Notes: a model not told the origin generated them from the sequence alone. A DNA stretch of 64,000 nt from Scandinavium sp036495715 (GCA_036495715.1 DASXML010000080.1:1-64000), one strand, 5' to 3'; shown: positions 33,128 to 42,988, numbered from the stretch's first letter. Made by a program: numbers and translations.

Positions 33128-33319
33128 CTAGAAGTCGCTGTACTCCTGAGCCGGACGCCAGAAACCATCAATAAAATCTTCGACCGGAAAACAACCGCCA
33201 TGACGTAACCGCTGAGCGTCCATTGCGCGTACGCATTGCGGCTCGGTGTTATACACCTCCACCACGAGATCTTCGCAGCCACCGTCGAGATAACAGATAA
33301 ACAGAACCAGAGCGAACAT
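33128..33319 (-). CDS. yebW: Small protein YebW
   Basis: 63 residues, same length and pattern as E. coli YebW: MFALVLFICYLDGGCEDLVVEVYNTE, GGCFPVEDFIDGFWRPAQEY. Four cysteines and a short hydrophobic N-terminus suggest an exported disulfide-bonded or membrane-tethered peptide; function unknown. Convergent with pphA, 13 bp apart. Confidence 0.88.
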   Translation of the reverse strand: MFALVLFICYLDGGCEDLVVEVYNTEPQCVRAMDAQRLRHGGCFPVEDFIDGFWRPAQEYSDF

Positions 33320-33381
33320 CGCGTCTCCACACTCATGAATCATGTGTTAAGTGTAAGAGATATAAGCGAAAGGGGAAATAA

Positions 33382-33542
33382 TTAACCCGCCGAAGGGCGG
33401 ATAACAGTGAAGCTATGCGCTGCGGAGATGAAAATTGAACCTGTGTTAATGTAGGAAAAGAATGCAGTTTTTGGTTTACTCCAAACAGCAAAAAAACCGT
33501 TTTTATGCTGCTTGTCCGCAAATTTAACCCGCCGAAGGGCGG
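33382..33542. repeat. Two copies of a 19-bp hairpin repeat between yebW and yebV
   Basis: TTAACCCGCCGAAGGGCGG occurs at 33382-33400 and again at 33524-33542, 142 bp apart. Each holds a CCGCC/GGCGG-type stem with a GAAG loop; the second copy extends to a perfect CCCGCC/GGGCGG. They flank a 123-bp AT-rich gene-free segment and probably end yebV transcripts. Confidence 0.7.
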
Positions 33543-33554
33543 GTTCCTGGTGGG

Positions 33555-33794
33555 TCAGGCGAGGCGCATGACCCAGGCGTCGGACTGACTGTCATAATGT
33601 TTGCGGTAGAGGACGGAATGTTCGCCATCGAGAATGGCAGGAACGCTGGTTTCGGCATCCCATGCATCAAGCTGCATGCATAAATCAGGATCGGATTTAC
33701 AGGGAATGCTTAACGTTCGCTCCCCTTGCTGCTCGCCATGCAGCTCGCCGTCGTCAATTTCGAAGGCGCCTATGCGTACGTTGGTTTTGGTCAT
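33555..33794 (-). CDS. yebV: Small protein YebV (DUF1480)
   Basis: 79 residues, soluble and acidic, close to E. coli YebV (78): VRIGAFEIDDGELHGE, IPCKSDPDLCMQLDAWDAETS and SQSDAWVMRLA. Function unknown. It lies 114 bp downstream of rsmF on the same strand, with the hairpin repeat just after its stop. Confidence 0.9.
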   Translation of the reverse strand: MTKTNVRIGAFEIDDGELHGEQQGERTLSIPCKSDPDLCMQLDAWDAETSVPAILDGEHSVLYRKHYDSQSDAWVMRLA

Positions 33795-33908
33795 AATGCT
33801 CTCCGGTTGTCTGCGTCATTGTGGTACGACCAGTTAGGTCTTCCCATTTTTCAGCCTAGACAACGGCGAGCATTTTGCCAGTCAGAACGTGCTTATTTTT
33901 GCCGGCCG

Positions 33909-35351
33909 CTACGCTTTGCCGGAGAACAGTTTTCCATCACGGACCAACTCGCGTGGATAGCTGTTCTTCAGACGTGAGCCGACTTTTTTGGCAAGCCCCA
34001 GCGGATGCCCTTGAAAGGTCACAATAACATCATCACGCGTCGGCGGTACTTCTGGCCATACGTCCCGACCGCGATACCACTCTTCGGCTTCATTAGGCGT
34101 CAGTTCAAAGCGTGAGCTTTTTTCGCCTGCGAGTGCTATCACTGCCTCATGCTGCCAGCGAAAACCTTTATTAAACGTCTCTGCTAAACGAATACCGATT
34201 CGCGAGAAGCGGACTTTGCCAAACAACGGTTCCATTTTTGCCGGGAACAGCCAAATTTCTTTATCGCGCTGCCACAGTTTCAGAGCGTCGCCCCAAACTA
34301 ATCCAACGGCTTCTGCGGCCTGAATGACGGCCTGGGACTCGCGGGTTTTCATCGGTGTGAAGGGGAATTTTCCCACTTTGTATCCCGGTGTAGGCAGGGC
34401 ATCAATGGCGGTCGTTTTTTTCAGTCGCGCGACGAAGAAACCTTCACAATCGTAAATCTGCGGGAAGACATGCAGGTAGCCTTCTGGCGTCAGCGCCAGC
34501 CTAGCACCGTCGAAAAGTGAATCGAGCGGGGTGATTTCCACGGCCTCTGGATAACGCGCCAGTAACCATGCCAACACGTCTTCGTTTTCTTCACGGTTTA
34601 GCGTACAGGTGGAATACACCAGCGTGCCGCCTGGGCGTAAGGCGTGAAAAGCGCTGTCGATAAGTTCGCGTTGGGTTTGGGCAATTTCACGGTTGCTTTC
34701 GGCAGACCAGTTTTTCAGTGCGTCAGGATCTTTACGCACCACACCTTCGCCAGAGCAGGGTGCATCAAGCAAGATGGCGTCGAAACATTCCGGAAGTGCC
34801 GCGCCAAAAACGCGGCCATCAAAATGGGTGAGGGCAACATTGCTGATGCCACAACGGCTGATATTGGCATGCAAGACTTTAACGCGACTGGCGGAAAACT
34901 CGTTGGCTAAAATCGCCCCTTCGTTGCCCATGCGTGCAGCAATTTGGGTCGTTTTGGAACCTGGAGCTGCGGCGACATCCATCACCCGTTGTGGCTGATT
35001 ATTGTCGGCAAACAGCGCGGTGACGGGCAGCATAGAGCTCGCTTCTTGAATATAAAACAGGCCGCTTAAATGTTCTGCTGTGCTGCCCAGCGGCACGGCG
35101 TCTTCCTCTTCGCGTTCGATCCAGAACCCTTCTTCGCACCATGGCACAGGCGTCAGTTGCCAACCATAAGGCGCAACCCATTGCAGAAAATCCGGAACCG
35201 AAATTTTAAGCGTATTGACGCGGATACTGCGGCGCAGAGGGCGCTGGCAGGCGGCGATGAAGTCGTCGAAGGCGAGGTGAGTCGGCATTGCCGCACGCAT
35301 CACATCAAGGAAGGAGTCAGGAAGATAAGCCACTAAGCGCACCAGATTCAT
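33909..35351 (-). CDS. rsmF: 16S rRNA m5C1407 methyltransferase RsmF
   Basis: Methylates C1407 of 16S rRNA with S-adenosylmethionine. The 480 residues carry the NOL1/NOP2/Sun signatures: VMDVAAAPGSKTTQIAARMGN, the catalytic LDAPCSGEGVVRKDP, and STCTLNREENEDV with the second Cys, followed by a PUA-like C-terminal region. E. coli RsmF has 479 residues. The first eight residues differ from E. coli, so the exact start is less sure. letB lies 58 bp upstream on the same strand. Confidence 0.95.
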   Translation of the reverse strand: MNLVRLVAYLPDSFLDVMRAAMPTHLAFDDFIAACQRPLRRSIRVNTLKISVPDFLQWVAPYGWQLTPVPWCEEGFWIEREEEDAVPLGSTAEHLSGLFYIQEASSMLPVTALFADNNQPQRVMDVAAAPGSKTTQIAARMGNEGAILANEFSASRVKVLHANISRCGISNVALTHFDGRVFGAALPECFDAILLDAPCSGEGVVRKDPDALKNWSAESNREIAQTQRELIDSAFHALRPGGTLVYSTCTLNREENEDVLAWLLARYPEAVEITPLDSLFDGARLALTPEGYLHVFPQIYDCEGFFVARLKKTTAIDALPTPGYKVGKFPFTPMKTRESQAVIQAAEAVGLVWGDALKLWQRDKEIWLFPAKMEPLFGKVRFSRIGIRLAETFNKGFRWQHEAVIALAGEKSSRFELTPNEAEEWYRGRDVWPEVPPTRDDVIVTFQGHPLGLAKKVGSRLKNSYPRELVRDGKLFSGKA

Positions 35352-35409
35352 AAACGGGTGCGCAGTTTAGCACAGCGACTCCGGCTTCTTACACCGGAGT
35401 CGCTCAGGT

Positions 35410-38046
35410 TTAGCGGGGCAGGGCTGTTCCCCAGTCACGCCACTCTTTCGGTTCGGTATCCTGCAACAGGAAATGTTTGCCCGTTTGCGCTTTAGGCGCG
35501 AGTGGCGTTCCCGGTGGCGTGGCAAACGCAATACCGCCGCGAATGAACTGATTGAACGTGCCGGTTTTAATGACACCTCCGATAATGCCGAAGTCGAGGT
35601 TATAACCGGACGCCAGCCAGAACACCGAGTTATTGCGCACCAGATGCTGATAACGCTGACTGATACGCAGCGCCACCATCACACGGTCGGACAGTGAACC
35701 TAACTGCAGACCCGTAACGGTACCCACTTCAATGCCACGGAACAGAACCGGTGTGCCAATGCTCAACGACCCGGCTTCTGGGGCTTCAACAATAATGCTC
35801 AAGCCATCGAGATAGCGTGAATCGGTAATGGTGGCTTCCTGTAGCTCAAAGTCACGGCGAGCGTTGCCTCCACGGCCTTGCTCAACGTTGATATAGGGCT
35901 GCAGGATGGTATCCAGATGCTCAACACCGGCGGCCGAAATCTGCGGCGTAACCACCGAGAAGCGAGTGCCACCGCGTGCAAAGTCTTTGACGTATTCCGG
36001 ATACAACACCGCTTTTGCCTGCACTTCGTTTTTCGTTGTGATGAGTTCCAGCGACTGAACCTGACCAATATCAATCCCCAGATAACGAATTGGCATCCCC
36101 GCCGCCAGTTTTCCAGCGTCGAAAGCGTGCAGAGTGATTTGACCTCCGACTGCGCGCGCCGCTGTTTCTGAAGGATAGAGAATACGTTTATCGCCCTTGC
36201 GTGCTCCTGCACCCGCGCCGCTCAGATTATCGAAGCTAATGGCACCGCGCAGAGCACGTGAGAGTGGCGCGGCCTGAATCGTCAGACCGCTGCCGTTCAG
36301 TTGCACTTTCGCGCCCCCTTCGGCCCAGAAGATGCTGTTTGGTGTCAGCAAATGGCGGTATTCCGGTTTGATATGCAGCTCTATATCGAACGCATTGGCG
36401 CGTGGACGCACAGTGATCACTTGCCCGACTTCAAATTTGCGATACAGCACGACGGAACCGGCCTGTACATCAGGCAGCGTATCGGCGTTGAGCATCAGCG
36501 TTGTGGTCGGTAAATCACCCAGGCTGTTTTCCAGCGCCTTTTCCAGATTGGCAAACAGTGGATAGTCCTGCTTCATTGGGCCTTTTTCACCCGGTAAAAT
36601 CCGGATCCCGCCGCTTATCCATTCGCTGGCGCTGGCGCCGAGAAACTCTATCCCGTCGAGGCCAACTTTGACGTCAACGCGACTGTTGACCACGAATTTG
36701 CTGTCACCATGAACAAGGTCACGATATTGCGGATCAATGGCGACGGAGAACGAGACACCTTTGCCGGTGAGCGTGCGCTCCAGAACCTGACCGATTTTAA
36801 TGCCGTGCAGGATAATCGGCTGTCCGGCCTCAACGCCATAGGAATCCGGCGCGCTTAACGTAAGTGTGGCGACACCCGGCTCCTGGAGCAGCGTCTTGTC
36901 AGCGGGGACGACCACGAAATGGTTACGTGGTTGACCCTCGCCAGGCACCAGTTCAAACGTACTGCCCGTGAGCAGAGAACTCAGGTTAGTGTTCTCCAGA
37001 GACAACTTCGGATTACGCAGTTCGATACGGGTTTTATCGCGCAGCAGATTCACCACGCTTGGGTCAACGGTCATTTCACCGCTCACCGCACCGCCTGGAT
37101 TGAGATCCAGTTTGGTGAGCTGCCCGACTTCCAGTCCCTGATACATCAGGGCCGTTGAGCCTTCTTTAAGACCATTGCCGTCAGGTAAGTCAAGTTTAAC
37201 GATGACCCCTCGCTGGCTGTGAGCCAGATCGGCATACAGACCAAATTCATCGTTCTGATCGGCCGCTTTTGAATTTTCCGGCGAGTCAAAAGCGATTGCG
37301 CCGTTCACCAGGGCGGCCAGACTTTCGAGCTGCACTTTTGCGCCGTTCAGCCCGATGTCGGCTTTAATGCCTGAAACGTTCCAGAAGCGGCTGCCTTTTT
37401 TCACTAAGTTGGTGAAGCGGCGGTCAATCAGAATATCAATGGTGACGCCTTGTTTATTGGCGTTGATGGCGTAATCGTAAACACGGCCAACCGGGATTTT
37501 GCGGAAATAAACCAGCGAACCGCTGTTGAGTGAACCTAAATCCGGTGCGTGCAGGTGAATCATCAACTCGCCATTGTTGAGGCGATATTTAGGCTGAGTA
37601 TCCAACGCCGTAAAGTGATCTTTTTGCGCCCCTTTACCGGGCATCATGCCGATATAGTTTCCGCCGACCAGTGCATCAAGGCCGGACACGCCCGCCAGAG
37701 ACGCTTTTGGCGTGACGAGCCAGAACTGCGTTTCTTCACGCAGCGCGTCCTTCATATCGCCCTTGATGCTGGCTTTCACCTCAATGCGATTGAGGTTTTT
37801 TGCCAGGCTGATTTCCTGAACAGTACCCACCTCAACGCCTTGATACCGCACAGGCGTGCGCCCGGGAACAATGCCATCCGCGGAGATGAAGTCGATGGTC
37901 ACGGTGGTGCCGCGATCTTCGACGCTGTTCCAGATAAGCCAGCCCGCAATCAGCAGCGCGATAACCGGCAGCAGCCAGAAAGGGGAAATACGGCGTTTTG
38001 TTTTAATTCTCGCTTCAGTCGGTGAAGCGGGCGTTTCCTGACTCAT
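35410..38046 (-). CDS. letB: Intermembrane lipid transport MCE protein LetB (YebT)
   Basis: Periplasm-spanning tunnel of stacked MCE rings that moves phospholipids between membranes. The 878 residues have one N-terminal membrane helix (ISPFWLLPVIALLIAGWLIW) followed by seven MCE repeats, each with a VxYxGxxVGxV-like strand (GRTPVRYQGVEVGTV, SLVYFRKIPVGRV, TALMYQGLEVGQL, QPIILHGIKIGQV, SVVLYRKFEVGQV, MPIRYLGIDIGQV, TPVLFRGIEVGTV). Start at 38046 (MSQETPASPTEAR) matches E. coli; a 14-residue extension is possible. Overlaps the letA end by 32 bp, so the two are coupled. Confidence 0.95.
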   Translation of the reverse strand: MSQETPASPTEARIKTKRRISPFWLLPVIALLIAGWLIWNSVEDRGTTVTIDFISADGIVPGRTPVRYQGVEVGTVQEISLAKNLNRIEVKASIKGDMKDALREETQFWLVTPKASLAGVSGLDALVGGNYIGMMPGKGAQKDHFTALDTQPKYRLNNGELMIHLHAPDLGSLNSGSLVYFRKIPVGRVYDYAINANKQGVTIDILIDRRFTNLVKKGSRFWNVSGIKADIGLNGAKVQLESLAALVNGAIAFDSPENSKAADQNDEFGLYADLAHSQRGVIVKLDLPDGNGLKEGSTALMYQGLEVGQLTKLDLNPGGAVSGEMTVDPSVVNLLRDKTRIELRNPKLSLENTNLSSLLTGSTFELVPGEGQPRNHFVVVPADKTLLQEPGVATLTLSAPDSYGVEAGQPIILHGIKIGQVLERTLTGKGVSFSVAIDPQYRDLVHGDSKFVVNSRVDVKVGLDGIEFLGASASEWISGGIRILPGEKGPMKQDYPLFANLEKALENSLGDLPTTTLMLNADTLPDVQAGSVVLYRKFEVGQVITVRPRANAFDIELHIKPEYRHLLTPNSIFWAEGGAKVQLNGSGLTIQAAPLSRALRGAISFDNLSGAGAGARKGDKRILYPSETAARAVGGQITLHAFDAGKLAAGMPIRYLGIDIGQVQSLELITTKNEVQAKAVLYPEYVKDFARGGTRFSVVTPQISAAGVEHLDTILQPYINVEQGRGGNARRDFELQEATITDSRYLDGLSIIVEAPEAGSLSIGTPVLFRGIEVGTVTGLQLGSLSDRVMVALRISQRYQHLVRNNSVFWLASGYNLDFGIIGGVIKTGTFNQFIRGGIAFATPPGTPLAPKAQTGKHFLLQDTEPKEWRDWGTALPR

Positions 38047-39298
38047 GTGCATCCCAAAGTAAGCGGCTGTCCAGCCATTCAACAGCAAGAATAGTCAATA
38101 TTACCGCAGCGCCGAAATAAAACGCAGCGGGTCCCATTGTAAAAGCCAATAGCTGATCGCGATTGATAAGCGACATCATTAGCGAGATGACGAACAAATC
38201 AAGCATCGACCAACGCCCAATCCAGGTGACGAAGCGCAGCAGCAGAATTCGGGTTCTGAGCCCTTGTTCGCATTTGAAATGAATCGACACCAGCAAGGTA
38301 AATAGCACCAGCACTTTCGTAAACGGTACCAAAATACTGGCAATAAAGACCACTGCGGCGATGGGAATATTGCTATTCGCGAGCGACATAATGCCTGAAA
38401 GGATAGTGTCTTCCTGACGAGCACCGTTCACATAGATAATCGAAATCGGCAGAAGGTTCGCCGGAATGAGAAGAATTATTGAGGCAATCAGCGCCGCCCA
38501 ACTTTTTTGCAGGCTCAAAGCGCGTCGATGACGTAACGGAATATGGCAGCGGCGACAGCGCCCACGGGGATCGGAGAATCCAGTGTGATGGCAGCCGAGA
38601 CATACCTGCAAACCCGGGTCCGGACGCTGAGCAGGGCGATGTGGGTAAAAACGATCCCACAGCTGTTCCACATTCAGGTGGATTAACGTCAGGATGCTCA
38701 ACAGCACTAATGAGATAAAGGCAATTAAGCCGATCCCTGGCTGGAGAAACGCATAATCCTGAACCTTAATAGAGGCAACACCGACCCCGACCAGGTAGAT
38801 ATCAAGCATCACCCACTCTTTGAGCCGTTCAAGCATCAACAGTACCGGGCGTAAATTCATGCCGAGAATATTACCGAGCCATAAATAGGCGATGGCAATA
38901 ACAAGCACCAGCGGCGCGCCGACGCTACAGAACAGCACCATCGCCGCGGGGATCGGGTCACCCTGATCGGTCATTTGCCAGATGCCTTGCAGCAGGTTGG
39001 CATCAATACGAACGCCAAGCAGATGCAGGCGTAACAGCGGTTCGCTCCACGCAAAAGGCATCAGCAGCATCATGGTTACCGCCATTGCCGCGAGGCGAGT
39101 CAGCGACCAGTCGCGGCCATCGCGGATTTTTGCATCACAGCGAGGGCAATATGCGCTTTGAGATGCTTTCACCACCGGCAGGCTAAATAGCGTGTCGCAT
39201 TGTGGACAACGATGGTATTCCGGGGGTGCCAGCGGCTGGCTAATCGTATGGACGGTGATCTTTTTGCCCGGCGAAATTTTAGAAGCTCTTAGTGCCAT
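38015..39298 (-). CDS. letA: Lipid transport membrane protein LetA (YebS)
   Basis: Inner-membrane partner of LetB, PqiA family, 427 residues. It has two zinc-ribbon-like CxxC pairs (RCPQCDTLF with YCPRCDAKI; CLGCHHTG with CRRCHIPL) each preceding a four-helix membrane module. It probably extracts or loads phospholipid for the LetB tunnel. Divergent from msrC; first gene of letA-letB-rsmF. Confidence 0.94.
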   Translation of the reverse strand: MALRASKISPGKKITVHTISQPLAPPEYHRCPQCDTLFSLPVVKASQSAYCPRCDAKIRDGRDWSLTRLAAMAVTMMLLMPFAWSEPLLRLHLLGVRIDANLLQGIWQMTDQGDPIPAAMVLFCSVGAPLVLVIAIAYLWLGNILGMNLRPVLLMLERLKEWVMLDIYLVGVGVASIKVQDYAFLQPGIGLIAFISLVLLSILTLIHLNVEQLWDRFYPHRPAQRPDPGLQVCLGCHHTGFSDPRGRCRRCHIPLRHRRALSLQKSWAALIASIILLIPANLLPISIIYVNGARQEDTILSGIMSLANSNIPIAAVVFIASILVPFTKVLVLFTLLVSIHFKCEQGLRTRILLLRFVTWIGRWSMLDLFVISLMMSLINRDQLLAFTMGPAAFYFGAAVILTILAVEWLDSRLLWDAHESGNARFTD

Positions 39299-39441
39299 TT
39301 ATTCGCTTTTGAAATGAATGTATAACTCTATCTTAACCTATGAAGCGATTCATCTTGAGCCCAAGCGCATTTAATGCTTATTTTAGTAGGCTATGCGTCG
39401 GCGATGACCGACTTTGAAGACTTACAATAAGCGATTGAATA

Positions 39442-39939
39442 ATGAGCAAATCAGAGTTTTACGCGGATCTTAACCGCGATTTTCAGGCATTAATGGCAGG
39501 TGAAACCAGTTTTTTAGCCACACTCTCTAATACCAGCGCGTTGCTGTTTGAGCGTCTGGCTGATGTTAACTGGGCAGGTTTTTATCTCCTTGAAGGCGAT
39601 ACGCTGGTTTTAGCCCCATTCCAGGGGAAAATTGCCTGCGTACGTATTCCGGTAGGTCGAGGCGTTTGTGGTACCGCAGTGTCACAAAATCGTGTGCAGC
39701 GCGTAGAAGATGTGCATGCTTTTGATGGTCACATTGCGTGTGATGCCGCTAGCAACGCCGAAATTGTATTTCCATTGGTGGTAAATGGAAAAATTATCGG
39801 CGTGCTGGATATCGACAGCCCGGCGTATTCCCGCTTCACGTCTGAGGATGAGCAAGGGTTGCGTGAGCTGGTGGGTCACCTCGAACAGCGGCTTGCGGCA
39901 ACCGATTATCATAAATTCTTTCAGCCTGTCGCAGGATAA
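39442..39939 (+). CDS. msrC: Free methionine-(R)-sulfoxide reductase MsrC
   Basis: GAF-domain enzyme reducing free methionine-(R)-sulfoxide. The 165-residue protein retains the three conserved Cys at positions 66, 76 and 100 (KIACVRIPVGRGVCGTAV and GHIACDAASNAEIV), which form the resolving and catalytic disulfide system. Length equals E. coli YebR/MsrC. The 97-bp gap to proQ contains its promoter region. Confidence 0.95.
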   Translation: MSKSEFYADLNRDFQALMAGETSFLATLSNTSALLFERLADVNWAGFYLLEGDTLVLAPFQGKIACVRIPVGRGVCGTAVSQNRVQRVEDVHAFDGHIACDAASNAEIVFPLVVNGKIIGVLDIDSPAYSRFTSEDEQGLRELVGHLEQRLAATDYHKFFQPVAG

Positions 39940-40036
39940 TCAACGGATAACGTAGCATTTACCGATGACGTCATTATAATGACGCCTGTTCATGCCCGCG
40001 GTATGTTGGCTACGTCCGTTGTAATCAGGAAATTTC

Positions 40037-40729
40037 ATGGAAAATCAACCTAAGTTGAATAGCAGTAAAGAAGTTATCGCATTTTTGGCCGAACGATTCC
40101 CTCAGTGTTTCAGTGCTGAAGGTGAAGCGCGCCCACTGAAAATTGGTATTTTTCAGGATCTGGTGACGCGTGTTGAAGGTGAAATGAACCTCAGCAAAAC
40201 CCAGCTTCGTTCCGCTTTACGTCTTTATACTTCCAGCTGGCGCTATCTGTACGGCATCAAAGCGGGCGCAACCCGTGTCGATCTCGACGGTAACCCGTGC
40301 GGCGAGCTGGATGAGCAGCATGTGACGCATGCGCGCCAACAGCTTGAAGAAGCGAAGGCTCGAGTGCAGGCACAGCGTGCAGAACAGCAGGCGAAAAAAC
40401 GCGAAGCGGCGATTGCAGCGGGTGAGCCCGTTGATGCGCCGCGCCGTGAGCGCAAACCGCGTCCGGCAGCACCACGCAAAGAGGCTGGCGATCGTAAGCC
40501 ACGCCCTGCGGCTAAGCCGGTAGCGGCGAAAGCGCCACGCCCGGAACGCGAAGAGCGTCATACCCCGGTATCAAACATCTCCGAGCTGAGCGTAGGCCAG
40601 TCTCTGAAGGTGAAAGCGGGTAACAACGCAATGGACGCCACTGTACTGGAAATCACGAAAGATGGCGTTCGTGTACAGCTGACTTCTGGTATGTCAATGA
40701 TTGTACGCGCAGAACATTTAGTGTTCTGA
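40037..40729 (+). CDS. proQ: RNA chaperone ProQ
   Basis: FinO-domain RNA-binding protein that stabilises many sRNAs and mRNA 3' ends; it also affects ProP levels. The 230 residues contain the FinO domain (about 1-120: EVIAFLAERFPQCFS, LRSALRLYTSSWRYLYGIKAGATRVDLDG), a basic Arg/Lys/Ala linker (about 120-175) and a C-terminal Tudor-like SH3 domain (VGQSLKVKAGNNAMDATVLEI). Directly followed by prc after 19 bp, the conserved proQ-prc operon. Confidence 0.96.
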   Translation: MENQPKLNSSKEVIAFLAERFPQCFSAEGEARPLKIGIFQDLVTRVEGEMNLSKTQLRSALRLYTSSWRYLYGIKAGATRVDLDGNPCGELDEQHVTHARQQLEEAKARVQAQRAEQQAKKREAAIAAGEPVDAPRRERKPRPAAPRKEAGDRKPRPAAKPVAAKAPRPEREERHTPVSNISELSVGQSLKVKAGNNAMDATVLEITKDGVRVQLTSGMSMIVRAEHLVF

Positions 40730-40748
40730 AACGGAGGCCGGGCCTGGC

Positions 40749-42797
40749 ATGAACAAACTCTTTAAGGTCACCGCGCTCGCTGGCATGCTATTAATGGCAG
40801 GCCAGTCGTTCGCCGTGGACGATATTACCCGTGCTGACCAGATTCCTGTCCTTAAGGAAGAAGCGCAGCACGCAACGGTAAGCGAGCGTGTCACGTCTCG
40901 CTTCACCCGTTCTCATTATCGCCAGTTCGATCTCGACAACGCGTTCTCGGCGAAAATCTTCGACCGCTATCTAAACCTGCTGGACTACAGCCATAACGTG
41001 CTGCTGGCCAGTGATGTTTCCCAGTATGATTCGCGTAAATCGCAGGTCGGTGACGAACTGCGCAGCGGCAAACTGGATGTTTTTTACGACCTTTTCAATC
41101 TGGCACAAAAACGTCGCTTTGAGCGCTATCAGTACGCACTTAAAGTCCTTGAGCGTCCGATGGATTTTACCGGCAGCGACACCTTCAATCTTGACCGCAG
41201 CAAAGCGCCGTGGCCAAAAGATGAAGCCGAACTGAATGCATTGTGGGATGGCAAAGTCAAATATGACGAGTTGAGCCTCAAGCTTGCCGGTAAAGACGAT
41301 AAAGAAATTCGTGAAACGCTGACCCGTCGTTATAAGTTCGCTATTCGCCGTCTGACGCAGACTAACAGCGAAGATGTGTTCTCCCTGGCGATGACCGCGT
41401 TCGCGCACGAAATCGACCCACATACCAACTATCTTTCCCCGCGTAACACCGAGCAGTTCAACACTGAAATGAGCCTTTCTCTGGAAGGTATCGGTGCGGT
41501 TCTGCAGATGGATGAAGACTACACCGTGATTAATTCCATGGTAGCAGGCGGTCCAGCGGCGAAGAGCAAAGCGATCAGCGTTGGCGATCGTATTGTTGGC
41601 GTGGGCCAAACCGGTAAAGGCATGGTTGATGTTATCGGCTGGCGTCTTGATGACGTCGTTGCGCTGATTAAAGGACCGAAGGGCAGCAAAGTGCGCCTTG
41701 AGATCCTGCCTGCCGGTAAAGGTACGAAAACCCGCATCGTTACGCTGACGCGCGAGCGCATTCGCCTCGAAGACCGCGCAGTGAAGATGTCGGTGAAAAA
41801 TGTCGGCAAAGAAAAAGTGGGTGTGCTGGATATCCCAGGTTTCTATGTGGGCCTCACCGATGACGTGAAGGTACAACTACAGAAACTGGAAAAACAGAAC
41901 GTCACCAGCATCGTTATTGATTTGCGTAGCAATGGCGGCGGTGCATTAACAGAAGCCGTATCGCTTTCTGGTCTGTTTATCCCGTCGGGCCCGGCAGTGC
42001 AGGTGCGTGATAATAACGGCAAAGTGCGTCAGGACAGCGACACCGATGGCGTTGTTTATTACAAAGGCCCGCTGGTAGTGCTTGTTGACCGCTTTAGTGC
42101 TTCAGCGTCCGAAATCTTCGCGGCGGCGATGCAAGATTACGGTCGCGCGCTGATTGTCGGGGAACCGACCTTTGGTAAAGGCACCGTGCAGCAGTACCGT
42201 TCGCTGAATCGCATCTACGATCAGATGCTGCGTCCGGAATGGCCAGCGCTGGGTTCTGTGCAGTACACCATTCAGAAGTTCTACCGCATCAACGGCGGCA
42301 GCACTCAGCGTAAAGGTGTGACGCCAGATATCATGATGCCTACAGGCAGTGAAGAAACGGAAACCGGTGAGAAGTTTGAAGACAACGCCCTGCCGTGGGA
42401 CAGCATCAGTGCTGCAACCTACGACAAAACAGGCGATCTGACCCCGTTTGGTCCTGAACTGCTGAAAATGCATACTGACCGTATCGCGAAGGATCCTGAG
42501 TTCCAGTACATCGCCAAAGATATTGCACGTTTCAATGCGCTGAAAGAGCGCCGCAATATCGCTTCTCTGAATTACGCACAGCGTGAGAAAGAGAATGAGG
42601 AAGATGACGCAACGCGTCTGGCGCGGATTAACGATCGCTATAAGCGTGAAGGTAAGCCGCCGCTGAAAAAACTCGACGATTTGCCTAAGGATTATCAGGA
42701 ACCCGATCCGTATCTGGACGAAACTGTCCATATCGCTAACGACCTGGCGAGTATGGAAAAGGATAAGCCGTCGGCGATGCAAGCTGCGAGCAAATAA
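40749..42797 (+). CDS. prc: Tail-specific (carboxy-terminal) protease Prc
   Basis: Periplasmic S41A protease that trims the FtsI C-terminus and, with NlpI, degrades the endopeptidase MepS. The 682-residue precursor has a signal peptide (ALAGMLLMAGQSFA), a PDZ domain (about 235-320, GIGAVLQMDEDYTVINSMVAGGPA) and the catalytic Ser in DRFSASASEIFAAAM with Lys in GEPTFGKGTVQQY. Length equals E. coli Prc. A clear terminator follows at 42803. Confidence 0.96.
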   Translation: MNKLFKVTALAGMLLMAGQSFAVDDITRADQIPVLKEEAQHATVSERVTSRFTRSHYRQFDLDNAFSAKIFDRYLNLLDYSHNVLLASDVSQYDSRKSQVGDELRSGKLDVFYDLFNLAQKRRFERYQYALKVLERPMDFTGSDTFNLDRSKAPWPKDEAELNALWDGKVKYDELSLKLAGKDDKEIRETLTRRYKFAIRRLTQTNSEDVFSLAMTAFAHEIDPHTNYLSPRNTEQFNTEMSLSLEGIGAVLQMDEDYTVINSMVAGGPAAKSKAISVGDRIVGVGQTGKGMVDVIGWRLDDVVALIKGPKGSKVRLEILPAGKGTKTRIVTLTRERIRLEDRAVKMSVKNVGKEKVGVLDIPGFYVGLTDDVKVQLQKLEKQNVTSIVIDLRSNGGGALTEAVSLSGLFIPSGPAVQVRDNNGKVRQDSDTDGVVYYKGPLVVLVDRFSASASEIFAAAMQDYGRALIVGEPTFGKGTVQQYRSLNRIYDQMLRPEWPALGSVQYTIQKFYRINGGSTQRKGVTPDIMMPTGSEETETGEKFEDNALPWDSISAATYDKTGDLTPFGPELLKMHTDRIAKDPEFQYIAKDIARFNALKERRNIASLNYAQREKENEEDDATRLARINDRYKREGKPPLKKLDDLPKDYQEPDPYLDETVHIANDLASMEKDKPSAMQAASK

Positions 42798-42802
42798 CCT
42801 CC

Positions 42803-42833
42803 AACAGGCACAAGAAATTGTGCCTGTTTTTTT
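42803..42833 (+). terminator. Terminator after prc
   Basis: AACAGGCACAA (42803-42813) and TTGTGCCTGTT (42818-42828) form a perfect 11-bp stem with a GAAA loop and a T-run. Confidence 0.93.
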
Positions 42834-42911
42834 ATCTGCCTAAACCCTCCGTCAGCCTGATGCAACATAATGTAAAGTTGTGTCTTTCTCGTGACTTAGC
42901 GCCCCTGGATA

Positions 42912-42945
42912 GTTGAAAATCTTCGTAAGACCCATACGATATGGG
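42912..42945 (+). promoter_or_regulatory. Sigma-32-type promoter of htpX
   Basis: GTTGAAA (42912-42918) and CCCATACG (42931-42938) with a 12-bp spacer fit the heat-shock consensus CTTGAAA / CCCCATNT. The -10 lies in a perfect 6-3-6 palindrome CCCATA-CGA-TATGGG (42931-42945). Heat-shock and Cpx control of htpX is known in E. coli. Confidence 0.6.
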
Positions 42946-42988
42946 TAATCGCATAGTGCGTTTTGTTACAACGAGGTTAGAGAAAATT

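Noticed and set aside
33382..33542. Two-copy repeat as a minimal CRISPR
   Set aside because: Only two units, each a short hairpin, with a spacer of over 120 bp and no cas genes.
40971..41876. 301-codon minus-strand frame in prc
   Set aside because: A shadow of prc in the complementary frame; no homology that I recognise and no start signals.
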